Below, piece by piece: positions 1-7,110 of a stretch of 16,013 nucleotides of DNA (position 1 is the stretch's first letter; each line of letters starts with the position of its first letter). A program made the translations under genes and the position numbers. The notes below the pieces were generated by a model, which searched no databases, was not told where the DNA came from, and saw only the letters and a list, made by a program, of their open reading frames with translations. Origin of the DNA: an uncultured Flavobacterium sp. (GTDB lineage: Bacteria > Bacteroidota > Bacteroidia > Flavobacteriales > Flavobacteriaceae); NCBI RefSeq assembly GCF_946482535.1, contig NZ_CAMLRU010000045.1:1-16013 (forward strand), given 5' to 3'.

Positions 1-2
1 AT

Positions 3-71
3 TTGGGAATTTACAATGCCGAACAAAACAGACATACCCATCGACTAAGAGTCATCAAGAAAATAATCTAA
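3..71 (+). CDS. 3' end of an unidentified gene (partial)
   Basis: Frame 3 is open from the window edge to a TAA at 69-71 and gives about 22 residues ending in a basic, hydrophobic tail (RVIKKII). It stops directly in front of a good terminator hairpin, which is why this frame is preferred over frame 1, which stops at 48, and frame 2, which runs through the hairpin. Too little protein is present to name a family. It lies on the same strand as the amylase gene but is separated from it by the terminator, so the two are probably not one operon. Confidence 0.5.
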   Translation: MGIYNAEQNRHTHRLRVIKKII

Positions 72-98
72 AACCGAAACTTACGTTTCGGTTTTTTT
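72..98 (+). terminator. Rho-independent terminator after the upstream partial gene
   Basis: A 9-bp perfect stem AACCGAAAC (72-80) / GTTTCGGTT (85-93) encloses the loop TTAC and runs into a T tract that continues to 98. It begins right at the stop codon of the upstream partial gene. Confidence 0.85.
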
Positions 99-126
99 AT
101 TAAATTAGTTTTTTAAATCCTTTAAA

Positions 127-1512
127 ATGAAATCCATCAGTAAAATTTTACTTTTATCTTTAAGCCTAATTGCCTTAAGCTGTATCAAGGAAAAATCAGC
201 AGAAACCAATGACTCTCGTTACAAACCTAAAGAATTTGTTGAAGTCAAACATCCGGAATGGACAAAAAACGCAACGATTTACGAAGCCAATATCAGGCAG
301 TTTACACCGGAAGGCACTTTCAAAGCTTTTGAAAATCATTTACCCAGGATAAAAGCTATGGGTATCGATATTATATGGTTGATGCCAATTCACCCTATTG
401 GCTTAGAAAAACGTAAAGGGACTTTGGGCAGTTACTATTCTGTAAAGGATTATTACGGTGTCAATCCTGAATTTGGTACCAAAGCCGATTTCAAACATTT
501 GGTAGATAAAATCCACAGCATGGGCATGTATGTTATTGTAGATTGGGTAGCCAATCACTCCTCATGGGACAATGCTTTAGCCAAAGACCATCCGGATTGG
601 TACACCAAAACCGAAGAAGGAAATTTCCAACCAACACCTTGGTACGACTGGGATGATGTAATTGATTTTGATTATGACAAACCGGAGCTTAGAAAATATA
701 TGACCGAAGCTTTAGTATATTGGGTAAAAGATTTCGATATAGACGGCTACCGTTGTGACACCGCCGGATTTATCCCGACTGATTTTTGGGACAATGCCCG
801 AGCCGAAATGGATGCCGTAAAACCTGTATTTATGTTGGCCGAATGGGAATCAAGAGATTTGCATAAAAAAGCCTTTGACATGACTTACTCGTGGACATTA
901 TTTGATAAAATGGTGGCCGTAACCCGCGACAAGAAGAGCATCAGCGGTTTGGTAGAATACATGGCTCATGATGTGAGTACTTTTCCTCGCGACGGTTACC
1001 GAATGCTTTTTACCGACAACCATGATATGAATTCCTGGAACCAGAATATGGAGTACAACTTTGGAGACGGTTTGGAAGCTTCAATGGTTTTAACCGGAAC
1101 CATCAACGGAATGCCACTGGTATATGGCGGACAAGAAGCAGGGTTAAATCGCTCGCTTAAATTTTTCGATAAAGATTTAATCGATTGGAGCAAAATGTCT
1201 TATGAAGGATTGTTTAAAAAACTATTCGATTTAAAACACCGCAATCCTGCTTTGTGGAACGGAAAAGAAGGCGGTGTGATGGTTCGACTTTACAACGATA
1301 AAATGGAACAAGTCATTTCATTTTCAAGAACCAAAGACAAAAACAGGGTAATTCCTATTATCAACTACAGCGATAAACCGGTGACGGTAAAACTTAATTC
1401 TAGCTATCTGAAAGGCATTTATACCGAAGTGTTTTCGGGACAGAAAATCACACTCAAAGGAGATGATGTCTTTACACTTAAACCTTGGGAATATATGGTT
1501 TTAGAAAAATAG
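127..1512 (+). CDS. Alpha-amylase family (GH13) lipoprotein
   Basis: Predicted glycoside hydrolase acting on alpha-glucans (starch or maltodextrin-type substrates) outside the cytoplasm. The N-terminus is a lipoprotein signal: a hydrophobic stretch at residues 6-18 with lipobox ALSC, the lipidated Cys being Cys19, followed by charged residues (IKEK), which loosely resembles the surface-export signal of Bacteroidota lipoproteins. The four GH13 conserved regions are all present: region I DWVANH (139-144), region II GYRCD with nucleophile Asp211 and Arg209, region III MLAEW with acid/base Glu239, and region IV NHD with Asp300. The catalytic set is therefore intact. Length (461 aa) fits a catalytic barrel plus a C-terminal beta domain, with no carbohydrate-binding module visible. 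No SusC/SusD genes are in view, so the exact substrate is unknown. It is flanked by terminators on both sides and is probably monocistronic. Confidence 0.93.
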   Translation: MKSISKILLLSLSLIALSCIKEKSAETNDSRYKPKEFVEVKHPEWTKNATIYEANIRQFTPEGTFKAFENHLPRIKAMGIDIIWLMPIHPIGLEKRKGTLGSYYSVKDYYGVNPEFGTKADFKHLVDKIHSMGMYVIVDWVANHSSWDNALAKDHPDWYTKTEEGNFQPTPWYDWDDVIDFDYDKPELRKYMTEALVYWVKDFDIDGYRCDTAGFIPTDFWDNARAEMDAVKPVFMLAEWESRDLHKKAFDMTYSWTLFDKMVAVTRDKKSISGLVEYMAHDVSTFPRDGYRMLFTDNHDMNSWNQNMEYNFGDGLEASMVLTGTINGMPLVYGGQEAGLNRSLKFFDKDLIDWSKMSYEGLFKKLFDLKHRNPALWNGKEGGVMVRLYNDKMEQVISFSRTKDKNRVIPIINYSDKPVTVKLNSSYLKGIYTEVFSGQKITLKGDDVFTLKPWEYMVLEK

Positions 1513-1535
1513 TTGTATTTACCAATAGTACTGTG

Positions 1536-1569
1536 AATCCGCTTTATCTTATTGAGAAAGCGGATTTTT
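1536..1569 (+). terminator. Terminator after the GH13 gene
   Basis: A 10-bp perfect stem AATCCGCTTT (1536-1545) / AAAGCGGATT (1557-1566) has an 11-base loop and a short T run after it. It lies 23 bases past the amylase stop codon. Confidence 0.85.
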
Positions 1570-1584
1570 GTTTTAAAAAAGTAG

Positions 1585-1612
1585 TTTTTCTCAGCATAAT
1601 TTCCTAAATTTG
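1585..1612 (+). promoter_or_regulatory. Promoter of the mlaEFD operon (Bacteroidota type)
   Basis: TAAATTTG at 1605-1612 is an exact match to the Bacteroidota -7 element TAnnTTTG, 27 bases before the mlaE ATG and after the amylase terminator. The -33 element is weak: TTT at 1585-1587 instead of TTG, with a 17-base spacer. The position is right for the operon but activity is inferred. Confidence 0.6.
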
Positions 1613-1639
1613 ATAAGGATTTTTGCTTAATTTCAATCT

Positions 1640-2419
1640 ATGGAAAACCATTCCAAAGTTGTCGAATCACTGAAGAACTTTTTAATTGAAATTGGCGAAC
1701 TCTCCTATTTCACTGCTCGTTTCTTCAAAGAACTTTTCAATCCGCCTTTCGAACTAAAAGAATTTTTACGACAATGCTACAACATGGGCAATCGCTCTTT
1801 GTTGCTCGTTAGCGTAACCGGTTTTATCATCGGATTGGTTTTTACTTTACAATCTCGACCAACGCTGGAAGAATTCGGAGCCGTTTCTTGGATGCCGTCT
1901 ATGGTTAGTATTTCAATAATCAGAGAAATCGGACCCATAATTACAGCGCTGATTTGTGCCGGTAGAATTGGTTCGGGTATTGGTGCCGAATTGGGTTCGA
2001 TGCGCGTGACCGAACAAATAGACGCCATGGAAGTTTCTGGAACCAATCCTTTTAAATATTTGGTAGTCACCAGAATCTTGGCCACAACAATGATGCTGCC
2101 CATCTTGGTCTTTTTTGGAGATGCTATTGCTATTTTCGGTTCCGCTATGGTAGAAAATATTAAAGGAAATGTCTCTTACCTACTCTATTTCAATCAGGTG
2201 TTTGACAGTTTGCAATTCAGCGATTTAATTCCAACAACCTTCAAGACTTTCTTTTTTGGCTTTGCCATAGGACTAGTAGGTTGCTACAAAGGCTATAATT
2301 GTAAAAAAGGCACAGCCGGCGTAGGATTGGCTGCAAATTCAGCGGTAGTTTATACCTCAATGTTATTGTTTATCATAGATTTCATCGCTGTATTTGTCAC
2401 TAATATTTTTTATGGTTAA
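1640..2419 (+). CDS. mlaE: MlaE family ABC transporter permease
   Basis: Integral inner-membrane permease of an MCE/Mla-type transporter that moves phospholipid (or another hydrophobic lipid) between the inner and outer membranes. The 259-aa length is normal for MlaE. Several hydrophobic segments are visible (about 52-70, 85-110, 146-168, 220-238, 238-257). The most conserved stretch of the family is present: REIGP at 95-99 followed by GAELGSMRVTEQIDAME at 115-131, the cytoplasmic segment expected to contact the ATPase. The ATG at 1640 follows a consensus -7 element. Only a few bases separate its stop from the mlaF start, so translation of the two is probably coupled. The order mlaE-mlaF-mlaD on one strand is the main context evidence for a complete transporter core. 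Confidence 0.93.
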   Translation: MENHSKVVESLKNFLIEIGELSYFTARFFKELFNPPFELKEFLRQCYNMGNRSLLLVSVTGFIIGLVFTLQSRPTLEEFGAVSWMPSMVSISIIREIGPIITALICAGRIGSGIGAELGSMRVTEQIDAMEVSGTNPFKYLVVTRILATTMMLPILVFFGDAIAIFGSAMVENIKGNVSYLLYFNQVFDSLQFSDLIPTTFKTFFFGFAIGLVGCYKGYNCKKGTAGVGLAANSAVVYTSMLLFIIDFIAVFVTNIFYG

Positions 2420-2423
2420 CCCA

Positions 2424-3161
2424 ATGGATAAAAAACCAATCATAGAAATCAAAAACTTGAGAAAAAGCTTTGGTGACAACCATGTCCTCGAAGGTTTCAA
2501 CATGAACTTATACGAAGGCGAAAATTTGGTCATCATGGGCAAATCGGGTTCAGGGAAATCGGTTATGATTAAATGCTTAATCGGTTTGGAAGAACCGGAT
2601 AGTGGTTCGATTATCGTAATGGGCAAAAACATCAACCAACTCGAACATTGGGAATTGGATGAATTGCGAACCGAAATTGGTTTTCTGTTCCAAGGCAGCG
2701 CTTTGTATGACTCCATGTCGGTTAGAGAAAATTTAGAATTTCCACTTCGACGTCATACCAAAAAATTCGGTATAATCGAAGACACTACACCTATGGTCAT
2801 GGAAGCTTTGGAGAATGTAGGTTTGGCACACGCCATCGATTTAATGCCAAGCGAATTATCGGGCGGTATGAAACGTAGAATAGCTTTGGCGCGAACATTA
2901 ATCTTGCAACCTAAAATTATTCTTTATGACGAACCCACAACCGGTTTGGACCCTATTACTTCCAAAGAAATTATTTTGTTGATGATGTCTATTCAAAAAA
3001 AATACAACACTTCCTCTATTATCATAACTCACGATGTTGATTGTGCCAGAGTCATTGCTAACAGAATGATACTTTTGATTGATAATATTAATTATGCGGA
3101 AGGAACTTTTGAAGAACTCTCGGCTTCAGAAGACCCAAAAATTAAAGCCTTTTTTAAATAA
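2424..3161 (+). CDS. mlaF: MlaF-like ABC transporter ATP-binding protein
   Basis: Cytoplasmic ATPase expected to power lipid transport by the MlaE permease. From the ATG at 2424 (245 aa) it has Walker A GKSGSGKS (39-46), Q-loop Gln90, ABC signature LSGGM (145-149), Walker B IILYDE (165-170) with catalytic Glu170, and H-loop His203 in ITHD. The LSGGMKRR form of the signature, with Met after GG, is typical of MlaF rather than of amino-acid or sugar ATPases. Start choice is uncertain: an in-frame ATG at 2412 overlaps the mlaE stop by 8 bases and would add MVNP. A TTG at 2394 is less likely. It lies 4 bases after mlaE and 8 bases before mlaD, so the three are surely cotranscribed. Confidence 0.93.
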   Translation: MDKKPIIEIKNLRKSFGDNHVLEGFNMNLYEGENLVIMGKSGSGKSVMIKCLIGLEEPDSGSIIVMGKNINQLEHWELDELRTEIGFLFQGSALYDSMSVRENLEFPLRRHTKKFGIIEDTTPMVMEALENVGLAHAIDLMPSELSGGMKRRIALARTLILQPKIILYDEPTTGLDPITSKEIILLMMSIQKKYNTSSIIITHDVDCARVIANRMILLIDNINYAEGTFEELSASEDPKIKAFFK

Positions 3162-3169
3162 ATTAGCTT

Positions 3170-4150
3170 ATGGAAAAAACAGCCTCTCAAAAAATTCGCC
3201 TCGGCATATTTGTTATTATCGGATTGACATTTTTTGTCTTAGCCATATATTTTATTGGTAACAAACAGCAAATGTTTGGCAAAACCGAACACCTCAAAGC
3301 CGTTTTCACAAATGTGGGCGGACTACAATTAGGCAACAATGTCAGATTCTCAGGCATCAACGTCGGAACCGTTAGAGGCATTGAAATCATCAATGATTCT
3401 ACCATTAGTGTTGACATGCAAATAGACGAAGAGATATTTCCACACATTAAAAAAGATGCAGTAGCCACTATTGGTTCTGATGGTTTGGTTGGAAGTGTGA
3501 TTATCAACATCATTCCGGGTAAAGGCAATATGACGGCTGTAAAACCTGGAGATGTTATTCAGTCCCAAAATCGAGTTCGGACAGATGATATGCTCACTAC
3601 TTTAAATGTCACCAATCAAAATGCCGCGCAACTTACAGTCGATTTACTCAAAATCACCAATGAAATCAATCAAGGAAAAGGAACTATTGGTGTGTTGCTC
3701 AGAGATACCGTTATGGCCAAAGATTTGAAAGCTACTATTCACAACCTCAGAATTACAACTGAAAAAACGAGTCAAACCATGGACAATTTGAACAAGCAAA
3801 TTGCGGCCTTAGATAACAAAGACAATGTGATTGGGGTTTTGAAAGATACTGTTGTTGGCAATAAAATAAGAAAGGTGGTCACTAATTTGGATGCTTCAAG
3901 TCAGGAAATCAACAAAGTAGTCAGCAATTTAAATGCTACCATTTTGAACATCAAAGAAGGAAAAGGCGCGATAAACTATTTGTCAAATGATCCGAAATTG
4001 GTCAAAAAAATAGATTCGACCATGACTAACATCAACGAAGCCAGTAAAAAGCTCAATGAAAATTTGGAAGCTTTAAAAAGCAATTTCTTGTTCAGAGGCT
4101 ATTTCAAAAAGCAAGAAAAGGCCAAAAAGAAAGCGGAAACCAAAAAGTAA
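3170..4150 (+). CDS. mlaD: MlaD/MCE domain lipid-binding protein
   Basis: Periplasmic lipid-binding subunit anchored in the inner membrane, the partner of MlaE and MlaF. It has one N-terminal transmembrane segment (about residues 11-30, after a short basic N-terminus) and then one MCE domain at about 40-118, recognisable from the pattern FTNVGGLQLGNNVRFSGINVGTV and the closing IINIIPGKG. Residues 130-310 are largely helical with Asn/Lys-rich repeats of the type NLNxxI and two copies of a KGxG(T/A)I motif followed by a short hydrophobic run (about residues 169 and 264); the C-terminus is very Lys-rich. At 326 aa it is longer than the short MlaD of E. coli (about 180 aa), which suggests a helical extension reaching into the periplasm. 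It is the last gene of the operon and ends just before a symmetric terminator. Confidence 0.92.
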   Translation: MEKTASQKIRLGIFVIIGLTFFVLAIYFIGNKQQMFGKTEHLKAVFTNVGGLQLGNNVRFSGINVGTVRGIEIINDSTISVDMQIDEEIFPHIKKDAVATIGSDGLVGSVIINIIPGKGNMTAVKPGDVIQSQNRVRTDDMLTTLNVTNQNAAQLTVDLLKITNEINQGKGTIGVLLRDTVMAKDLKATIHNLRITTEKTSQTMDNLNKQIAALDNKDNVIGVLKDTVVGNKIRKVVTNLDASSQEINKVVSNLNATILNIKEGKGAINYLSNDPKLVKKIDSTMTNINEASKKLNENLEALKSNFLFRGYFKKQEKAKKKAETKK

Positions 4151-4166
4151 TCATTCAAAAAGACAT

Positions 4167-4198
4167 AAAAAAAATCTGCCTTAGTGCAGATTTTTTTT
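4167..4198. terminator. Bidirectional terminator between mlaD and the barrel gene
   Basis: A nearly perfect inverted repeat has A8-TCTGC (4167-4179) and GCAGA-T8 (4186-4198) around the loop CTTAGT. The A tract on one side and T tract on the other let it work for mlaD (plus) and for the converging barrel gene (minus), whose stop is at 4217. Confidence 0.85.
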
Positions 4199-4216
4199 TT
4201 ATAATAACAACCGAAA

Positions 4217-4811
4217 TTATTTCATTAAAAAGTTAAGTCCAATATTCAAACCGGTGCGGCTATTGGTAACGGCTGAATAATCATTTTGTTGGAAAATATC
4301 AGTCAAACCACCTTGACCGTCAAGTTCAAAGAATAACTTCAACTTATTTGAAATCGGAACTTTTACTCCAATTCCCAAGGCAAGTCCGAAATCATTATTG
4401 TTGAATCCATCTGACACATCGGCACCATAACGGGTCTCTTCGGCATTCATTAAAAACCCAAAATATGGACCAAAATGCAAATACCAATTTCTGTTATTGC
4501 CAAAATGCCAACTCGCCAAAACCGGTATAGTGATGTAATTCAATCTAAAATTCATCTTCTACATAGCCATTATCCCAACCTTTTTGATCGTAGATTAATT
4601 TTCCTTTGATACTCCAAGTATTTGAAAAATAGTAATCTATAGAACCTCCGAAATTAAATCCGGAACCCGTATCCGAAGAATCATAGGAATCTGAAACTGA
4701 AAAACTGTTGTAACCAATATTTACCCCAAATTCAACATCGCCTTTTTTTTGAGCCGTTAATGAGGTTGATAAGCCCAATAGAATAATAGCAGACAAGAAA
4801 ATATTTTTCAT
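4217..4811 (-). pseudogene. Small outer-membrane beta-barrel protein, frameshifted
   Basis: Two overlapping minus-strand reading frames make up one gene of about 199 residues. The first half (4811 to 4545, 88 aa) has a signal peptide (MKNIFLSAIILLGLSTSLTA) followed by barrel-like strands with alternating aromatic residues (FNFGGSIDYYF, WSIKGKLIYDQKGW). The second half (4555 to 4217, 112 aa) carries on with RLNYITIPVLASWHFG, the pattern usual in the middle of PorT-like or OMP_b-brl barrels, and further strands to the end. The frames overlap by 11 bases; losing the frame at 4545-4555 needs one extra or two missing bases. Total length fits the family. A full consensus promoter precedes the first half. 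It could be a real recent mutation, a sequencing error in an A/T run, or, less likely, two coupled genes. The barrel family assignment rests on strand pattern only. Confidence 0.75.
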
Positions 4812-4831
4812 AACTATATGTTTTTATCTAT

Positions 4832-4863
4832 CAAAAATACGGTTTTTTTGAAACAATAAACAA
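4832..4863 (-). promoter_or_regulatory. Promoter of the frameshifted barrel gene
   Basis: Read on the minus strand, TTG (4861-4863) and TATTTTTG (4832-4839) are separated by 21 bases, an exact match to TTG-N17-23-TAnnTTTG. The -7 element ends 20 bases before the ATG at 4811. It overlaps the intergenic gap just after the cysteine desulfurase stop, so the barrel gene is likely transcribed on its own. Confidence 0.7.
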
Positions 4864-4866
4864 AGT

Positions 4867-5988
4867 TTAGATTTCTTTTAAAGCAGTAACTAAAGAATCT
4901 ATTTCTGCCTTGGTATTGTAATGACTGAAAGAAATCCGCAAACTCGGTTTTATCAAATCTTCTTCCGAAAGCATTTCCGCCAAAACATGCGAAGGTTTTA
5001 TGCTTCCGCTCTGACAGGCGCTGCCTCGGGAAACTGCTATCCCTTTCATATCCAGATTGAACAAAATCATGGTAGTCTTTTCCGGTGAGAAGGGCAATAA
5101 TACATTCAGAATATTATAGAAAGTATTGCTTCCGTTTTGTTTTACAGATGGAAAAGCGTTTTGCAACTGATTAAAACAATACTGTTTCAAATTAGTTATA
5201 TAGTCTCTTTCTGATTCCAAATAGTCATAAGACAATTGCAAAGCCTTAGCCATACCAGCAATTTGATGGACTGACTCCGTTCCGGCACGCCAACCTTTTT
5301 CCTGTTCGCCTCCAAATAACATCGGTTGCAAAACCAAATTTTTACGAACAAAGGCAAAGCCTATTCCCTTTGGACCATGAAATTTATGAGCAGATGCTAC
5401 TATAAAATCGATGGGTAATTGTTGCAAATCTAATTCTGCTTTACCTACCGATTGTACTGTATCACAATGAAACAAAGCTTTGTTTTGATGACACATCGCT
5501 CCGATTTTAGCAATATCGTGAATGACACCGGTTTCGTTATTCACATGCATTAAAGAGACCAAAGTTTTGGTTTCAACCGACAACAATTCGGCCAAGTGAT
5601 TATAGTCTAAGCTACCATCCGACAGCACTTTCACAAAGTCGACCGCAATCCCAAACTCCTCTTGCAAAGCTTTTACGGTATACAGAGTGGCATGATGTTC
5701 TACCTTAGAAGTGATAATTCTTTTAACTTCAAAATCTCTCACAGAGCTTCTCAAAATCCAATTGGTAGCTTCAGTTGCACTCGAAGTAAAAATGATTTCC
5801 TGAGCGTTGCAATGCAAATATTTGGCTATGGTTTTTCGAGCGGTTTCAATTACGGCTTTAGCGCTTCTGCCAATGCTGTGCGTGGAAGAAGGATTACCAA
5901 AATCAGATTGCATTACACTCACCATTTCGTCAATAACTTCCTGACGAATGGGTGTTGTAGCGGCATTATCGAGATATATTTTTTGCAT
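4867..5988 (-). CDS. Cysteine desulfurase, NifS/IscS family
   Basis: PLP-dependent cytoplasmic enzyme that takes sulfur from L-cysteine, giving alanine and an enzyme persulfide that supplies Fe-S clusters or thiolated cofactors and tRNA. The 373-aa protein begins at the family's usual N-terminus (IYLDNAATTP at 4-13). Visible motifs: GNPSSTHSIGR (31-41), the histidine pair of VEHHA (96-100), SAHKFHGPKG with PLP Lys202, and the persulfide cysteine Cys325 in SRGSACQSGS, the extended-loop form of group I (NifS/IscS-like) enzymes rather than SufS. No iscU, iscA or suf genes are adjacent, so which sulfur pathway it serves cannot be told from context. A consensus -7 box sits only 4 bases before its ATG. 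It is divergent from the lipoprotein gene at 6080. Confidence 0.94.
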   Translation of the reverse strand: MQKIYLDNAATTPIRQEVIDEMVSVMQSDFGNPSSTHSIGRSAKAVIETARKTIAKYLHCNAQEIIFTSSATEATNWILRSSVRDFEVKRIITSKVEHHATLYTVKALQEEFGIAVDFVKVLSDGSLDYNHLAELLSVETKTLVSLMHVNNETGVIHDIAKIGAMCHQNKALFHCDTVQSVGKAELDLQQLPIDFIVASAHKFHGPKGIGFAFVRKNLVLQPMLFGGEQEKGWRAGTESVHQIAGMAKALQLSYDYLESERDYITNLKQYCFNQLQNAFPSVKQNGSNTFYNILNVLLPFSPEKTTMILFNLDMKGIAVSRGSACQSGSIKPSHVLAEMLSEEDLIKPSLRISFSHYNTKAEIDSLVTALKEI

Positions 5989-5992
5989 GTTG

Positions 5993-6000
5993 CAAATATA
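5993..6000 (-). promoter_or_regulatory. Candidate -7 element of the cysteine desulfurase gene
   Basis: The minus strand reads TATATTTG, an exact TAnnTTTG match, ending 4 bases before the ATG at 5988. No TTG is found at the proper distance upstream. If used, the transcript would begin at or within a few bases of the start codon. Confidence 0.45.
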
Positions 6001-6053
6001 AAACGAGTATCCTAATTAAATGATAAAAGATAAATTTAATAGTATAAAAAACT

Positions 6054-6061
6054 TATTTTTG
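6054..6061 (+). promoter_or_regulatory. Candidate -7 element of the lipoprotein gene
   Basis: TATTTTTG matches TAnnTTTG exactly and ends 18 bases before the ATG at 6080. The -33 region has only TTT at 6035-6037. It lies downstream of the more distal in-frame ATG at 6020, which supports 6080 as the real start. Confidence 0.5.
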
Positions 6062-6079
6062 CTAAAAATTTCTATACCA

Positions 6080-7051
6080 ATGAAACGCATTTTAGGATTA
6101 TTAGCCGTAGTTTTATTTATCAATGCTTGTGATGATGGTGATTTGACCGTTGACACTATTGACTTTGCCGACGTACCGGTTCAGAAATGTTCGCAAAAAG
6201 ACTTGTTGTATAAAATTAGTGATTCTAAAATGATGATTTTGGCCATTCCGGCAGCAACTTTTGTCAATGACGAAACACCGGAAAACGAGCCTATTGAAGT
6301 AGCTATCGGTGGCGATATTGAAGTGGTTTACAGACAATATAACGGTTCGCCTTCTTCCGGTAATATTTGCGATGTTGTAACCGCTGCTACACCAAATGTA
6401 ATAGAGGAATGGAACGCCATTTCAGGGGTTATCAAGATTACATCAACCGCTATTAAATCGGTCAATTCTACTACCGGAATTACCCAAATTACGGGATACA
6501 GACATTACATCGTTTTTGAAGATATCGTTTTCTTAAAGCCCGACAACACTACTCAAATTTATACCGGAGCACCTTTTGTTTTTGGCAATTATAACTCAAC
6601 CCAAAGTCCGTTAGCCTTCGGATTTGATAACGAAGCCGCCAAAAGTACTTGTGCCGGTGACAACCGAATTTTTAACTTCAACAGTAGCGAGGCTTTCATT
6701 TTAGATTTATCCGATTTTGCTACTTTATTTCAAAATGAAGTAACATCAACGCCAAGAACGGCTTACATAAGTGCTACTAACAAAGTGAATTACAAATTAT
6801 TTTCGGGCACCATCAATAACGATTATTTCTGTACCACTCCTACGCCTGTAACGCCAACACTAAATCAGGACTGGATTGCAAATGATGGAGATTCCGCTGC
6901 TGGAACCGGAATTATTGAAGTAAGCACTACAACCTCTACACCGGGATTTTTTCAGCATACCATTCGCTTGAAAAAAGTAACGATGAGCAAAGGAAACAGC
7001 GATTTTTATTTGGGTGACGATTATTTATACGGAACCATAATTACACCTTAA
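6080..7051 (+). CDS. Hypothetical Bacteroidota lipoprotein
   Basis: I do not recognise a functional domain. From the ATG at 6080 the protein is 323 aa and opens with a clear lipoprotein signal: MKRILGLLAVVLFINAC, lipidated Cys17, followed by DDGD. Acidic residues right after the cysteine are typical of surface-exported lipoproteins in this phylum, so an outer-membrane location facing outward is plausible. The rest is Thr/Ser/Asn-rich, predicted to be beta-rich, with four or so scattered cysteines (QKCSQ, NICD, STCAG, YFCTT) that could form disulfides. An in-frame ATG at 6020 would add 20 residues before the signal, but a -7 promoter box lies between the two starts and the signal peptide begins naturally at 6080. 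It is divergent from the desulfurase; bshC follows on the same strand after about 59 bases and may or may not be cotranscribed. Confidence 0.85.
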   Translation: MKRILGLLAVVLFINACDDGDLTVDTIDFADVPVQKCSQKDLLYKISDSKMMILAIPAATFVNDETPENEPIEVAIGGDIEVVYRQYNGSPSSGNICDVVTAATPNVIEEWNAISGVIKITSTAIKSVNSTTGITQITGYRHYIVFEDIVFLKPDNTTQIYTGAPFVFGNYNSTQSPLAFGFDNEAAKSTCAGDNRIFNFNSSEAFILDLSDFATLFQNEVTSTPRTAYISATNKVNYKLFSGTINNDYFCTTPTPVTPTLNQDWIANDGDSAAGTGIIEVSTTTSTPGFFQHTIRLKKVTMSKGNSDFYLGDDYLYGTIITP

Positions 7052-7110
7052 TCCGGCTATAAAAGTCAATTTTAGAGTTTCAATTTTTTACTTTTCCAAA
7101 AAGAACAAAT

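Noticed and set aside
2394..2423. TTG start at 2394 for mlaF
   Set aside because: It would overlap mlaE by 26 bases and add residues with no counterpart in the ABC domain; ATG at 2424 (or 2412) is preferred.
4545..4555. Programmed ribosomal frameshift in the barrel gene
   Set aside because: There is no clear slippery heptamer with a downstream structure at the junction, and simple mutation or base-call error explains it better.
5662..6015. Plus-strand open frame across the cysteine desulfurase start
   Set aside because: It is a shadow of the conserved N-terminal coding of the desulfurase and has no recognisable protein features.
6020..6079. Longer N-terminus for the lipoprotein gene
   Set aside because: It puts 20 extra residues in front of a clean signal peptide, and a TAnnTTTG box lies between the two starts.
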